From Priapulus caudatus (Eukaryota > Priapulida > Priapulimorpha > Priapulimorphida > Priapulidae): DNA of 64,000 bases. Where the stretch lies: NCBI RefSeq assembly GCF_000485595.1, contig NW_014577150.1:309594-373593 (forward strand). Reading direction: 5' to 3'. A model generated the notes under the pieces. That model was not told the DNA's origin and made no database searches. It saw nothing but the letters and a program-made list of their open reading frames with translations. This document shows positions 62,431-64,000 of this stretch, piece by piece (the stretch's first letter is position 1; each line of letters starts with the position of its first letter). Both the position numbers and the translations under genes were made by a program.

Positions 62431-63310
62431 AAGAACTGCCGGGCATTTAGGAAAACGAAGACCGTGCCCGGCTGCCGGGCATATAGCCACAGCGTACAAT
62501 TTACGATTGACATTATAATTGTCATTATTATGAATCACTCAATCACTGAATCAGCTACATTATCATGCACACGCCCAATTCATGAAATGGGGTTTAACCT
62601 TAAATAATATATAACAGTGGTTATTAAAAGGTAATAGGGTGGATCAACCCTAATCAGAACGCAGACAATCGAATCCCACTCCGTGCACTCACCTGAAAAG
62701 CTGCGTTGTCTTTCTTTCGGCCTGCCATCTTTCGTTTCGGAGCGATTGATACCGTAATATAACAGATATTACGACTTCTTATTTGTGACTATTTTGCAGG
62801 CCTGAGAAAATAAATATGATACACTAATTCTATGTTATTTAAATTAAAACCACGAATATGTAATCAGTGATCACTGTGAATATAGTCAACTCACTCACTC
62901 AACTCGCCATCCAGCCATGTTGTTTATCATCGCCATGGACACTTGGCCTTCGTACAGTGTAGACATCTACTGGTAGGTTAATTAAATACTTTCTTTTCGT
63001 TCATTTTATAGCATAAATTTTCACAGGAAGAAGTGTTATCATAGAAATGATATAGGTAGACTCTATGTATTACTATGAGTGTTACAGAGCTCTGCTTCAA
63101 AAACTAGGCGAAATAGTATATATAAGCTTATAATTTATATCTGTGTCACAGTGTGTGTAGGTATGTAAGGTATCTATCCTATCATAGACAGGCATCCTGC
63201 ACCATATCATATGATATCAATATTATCAAGAGTACCATGCATAATAGACATTTTGATACAGATTTTTTTTTGTACTCTTGATATTATATCAATTGTAATA
63301 TAATTATATA
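62431..63310. other. Intergenic, no gene recognised
   Basis: AT-rich sequence with only short frames on either strand and no clear repeat. Confidence 0.45.
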
Positions 63311-63742
63311 CAGTAAAAGTCCAAAAATCCGGATGCCAGAAATCCTGACCTCCTGAAAATCTGGACTTTTAGATAACTTCTGCTTTCATTGACATTTGTT
63401 TACTGTATTTTTTACACTGTTCATTTTTTAAACATGATTTCAAGCATTAGGGCCTACATGCTCTTTTTTGTAGTAAACTTTTTTAATGTTTATTCATTTT
63501 TGTCAAGTGTTGACTTTATTATTCTTTAAAACTACTTGTTTTGATAAATGAAGCATGCTGTATTTGCTAATAAATAAACTTTTTTCCTGAATAAAATTTC
63601 CTGATTAAATCAGAATTTTCCTGTTCATCTCTTCTTTATTCATCCTTAAACTTGAATTTTAAAAGTACTGCCCGGGAATCCGGAAAATCCAAACCGACCC
63701 AAATCCAATCCCTGAGCAGTCCGGATTTTCAGACTTCTACTG
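63311..63742 (+). mobile_element. pogo/Tigger-like MITE (432 bp)
   Basis: The left end CAGTAAAAGTCCAAAAATCC and the right end (other strand) CAGTAGAAGTCTGAAAATCC are inverted repeats flanked by TA at 63309-63310 and 63743-63744. These ends and the TA duplication are characteristic of the pogo/Tigger branch of Tc1/mariner. The interior is AT-rich without a transposase. Confidence 0.82.
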
Positions 63743-64000
63743 TAATATAAATATAATAAAATGCTGTGGGTTTAGACGGATGTTTTTAAATAATAAAATC
63801 ATTGAACAGGACACTTCTGCATATGTCATACAACTCCAGCTCTATTGACATCTCTACCTTGGCTTGTAGATTGTAGTCAAGTTCTACCTCATCCATCCAC
63901 AGCAGAATTCAGTCGAATGCAAACATAACGAACACAAATTTACACGTATTGCATGAATTTTTATTGAAATATATTATGACTGGATATATCTGTATCGCTA
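63743..64000. other. Window end, nothing recognised
   Basis: AT-rich sequence with no exon or repeat that can be supported. Confidence 0.4.

Overview
This window is animal (metazoan) nuclear DNA. Genes are split into short exons by GT/AG introns, intergenic DNA is AT-rich, and the repeats are eukaryotic: a Ty3/gypsy LTR element, hAT, Mutator-like and pogo MITEs, microsatellites and TTAGGG arrays. The gene content and repeat style suggest a marine invertebrate, but I cannot name the phylum. There are two assembly gaps (591 N at 26416-27006 and 10 N at 54842-54851).

Three genes can be reconstructed exon by exon, and each keeps an open frame across every junction. (1) 19739-9840, minus strand: a cytosolic 5'-nucleotidase III (NT5C3) homologue, 7 exons, complete except for its first residues. 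(2) 32523-39219, plus strand: a CCDC14 homologue (centriolar satellite coiled-coil protein), 9 exons, 1145 codons plus stop. (3) 54042-48707, minus strand: the C-terminal part of an NME8/TXNDC3-type axonemal protein with two nucleoside-diphosphate-kinase domains and an acidic tail, 10 exons; its 5' end is not found. A lone first exon at 27428-27273 (minus), next to the large gap, resembles the membrane anchor of a CISD (mitoNEET-like) protein, with low certainty.

Layout. 1-9.7 kb is repeat-dominated: a 1.4-1.6 kb duplicated block (1-1474 and about 5028-6672), a decayed hAT-type transposase pierced by a MITE carrying telomere-like TTAGGG repeats, and a complete non-autonomous hAT element. 9.8-19.7 kb is NT5C3; one intron holds an antisense 5.2 kb gypsy element whose reverse transcriptase is itself split by a MITE. 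19.8-31.8 kb is a field of MITEs and simple repeats. 32.5-39.2 kb is CCDC14. 39.2-48.6 kb has no recognisable gene. 48.7-54.0 kb is the NME8-like gene, convergent with CCDC14. 54-64 kb holds a T-poor segment of unknown nature, an inverted copy of a repeat from 4.4 kb, a degenerate TTAGGG block and a pogo-like MITE.

CCDC14 (centriolar satellites) and NME8 (axonemal dynein in its relatives) both act in centriole/cilium biology; NT5C3 is a metabolic pyrimidine nucleotidase. I found no previously undescribed multi-gene system. The most unusual structure is the TTAGGG-bearing MITE family with 9-bp target duplications.
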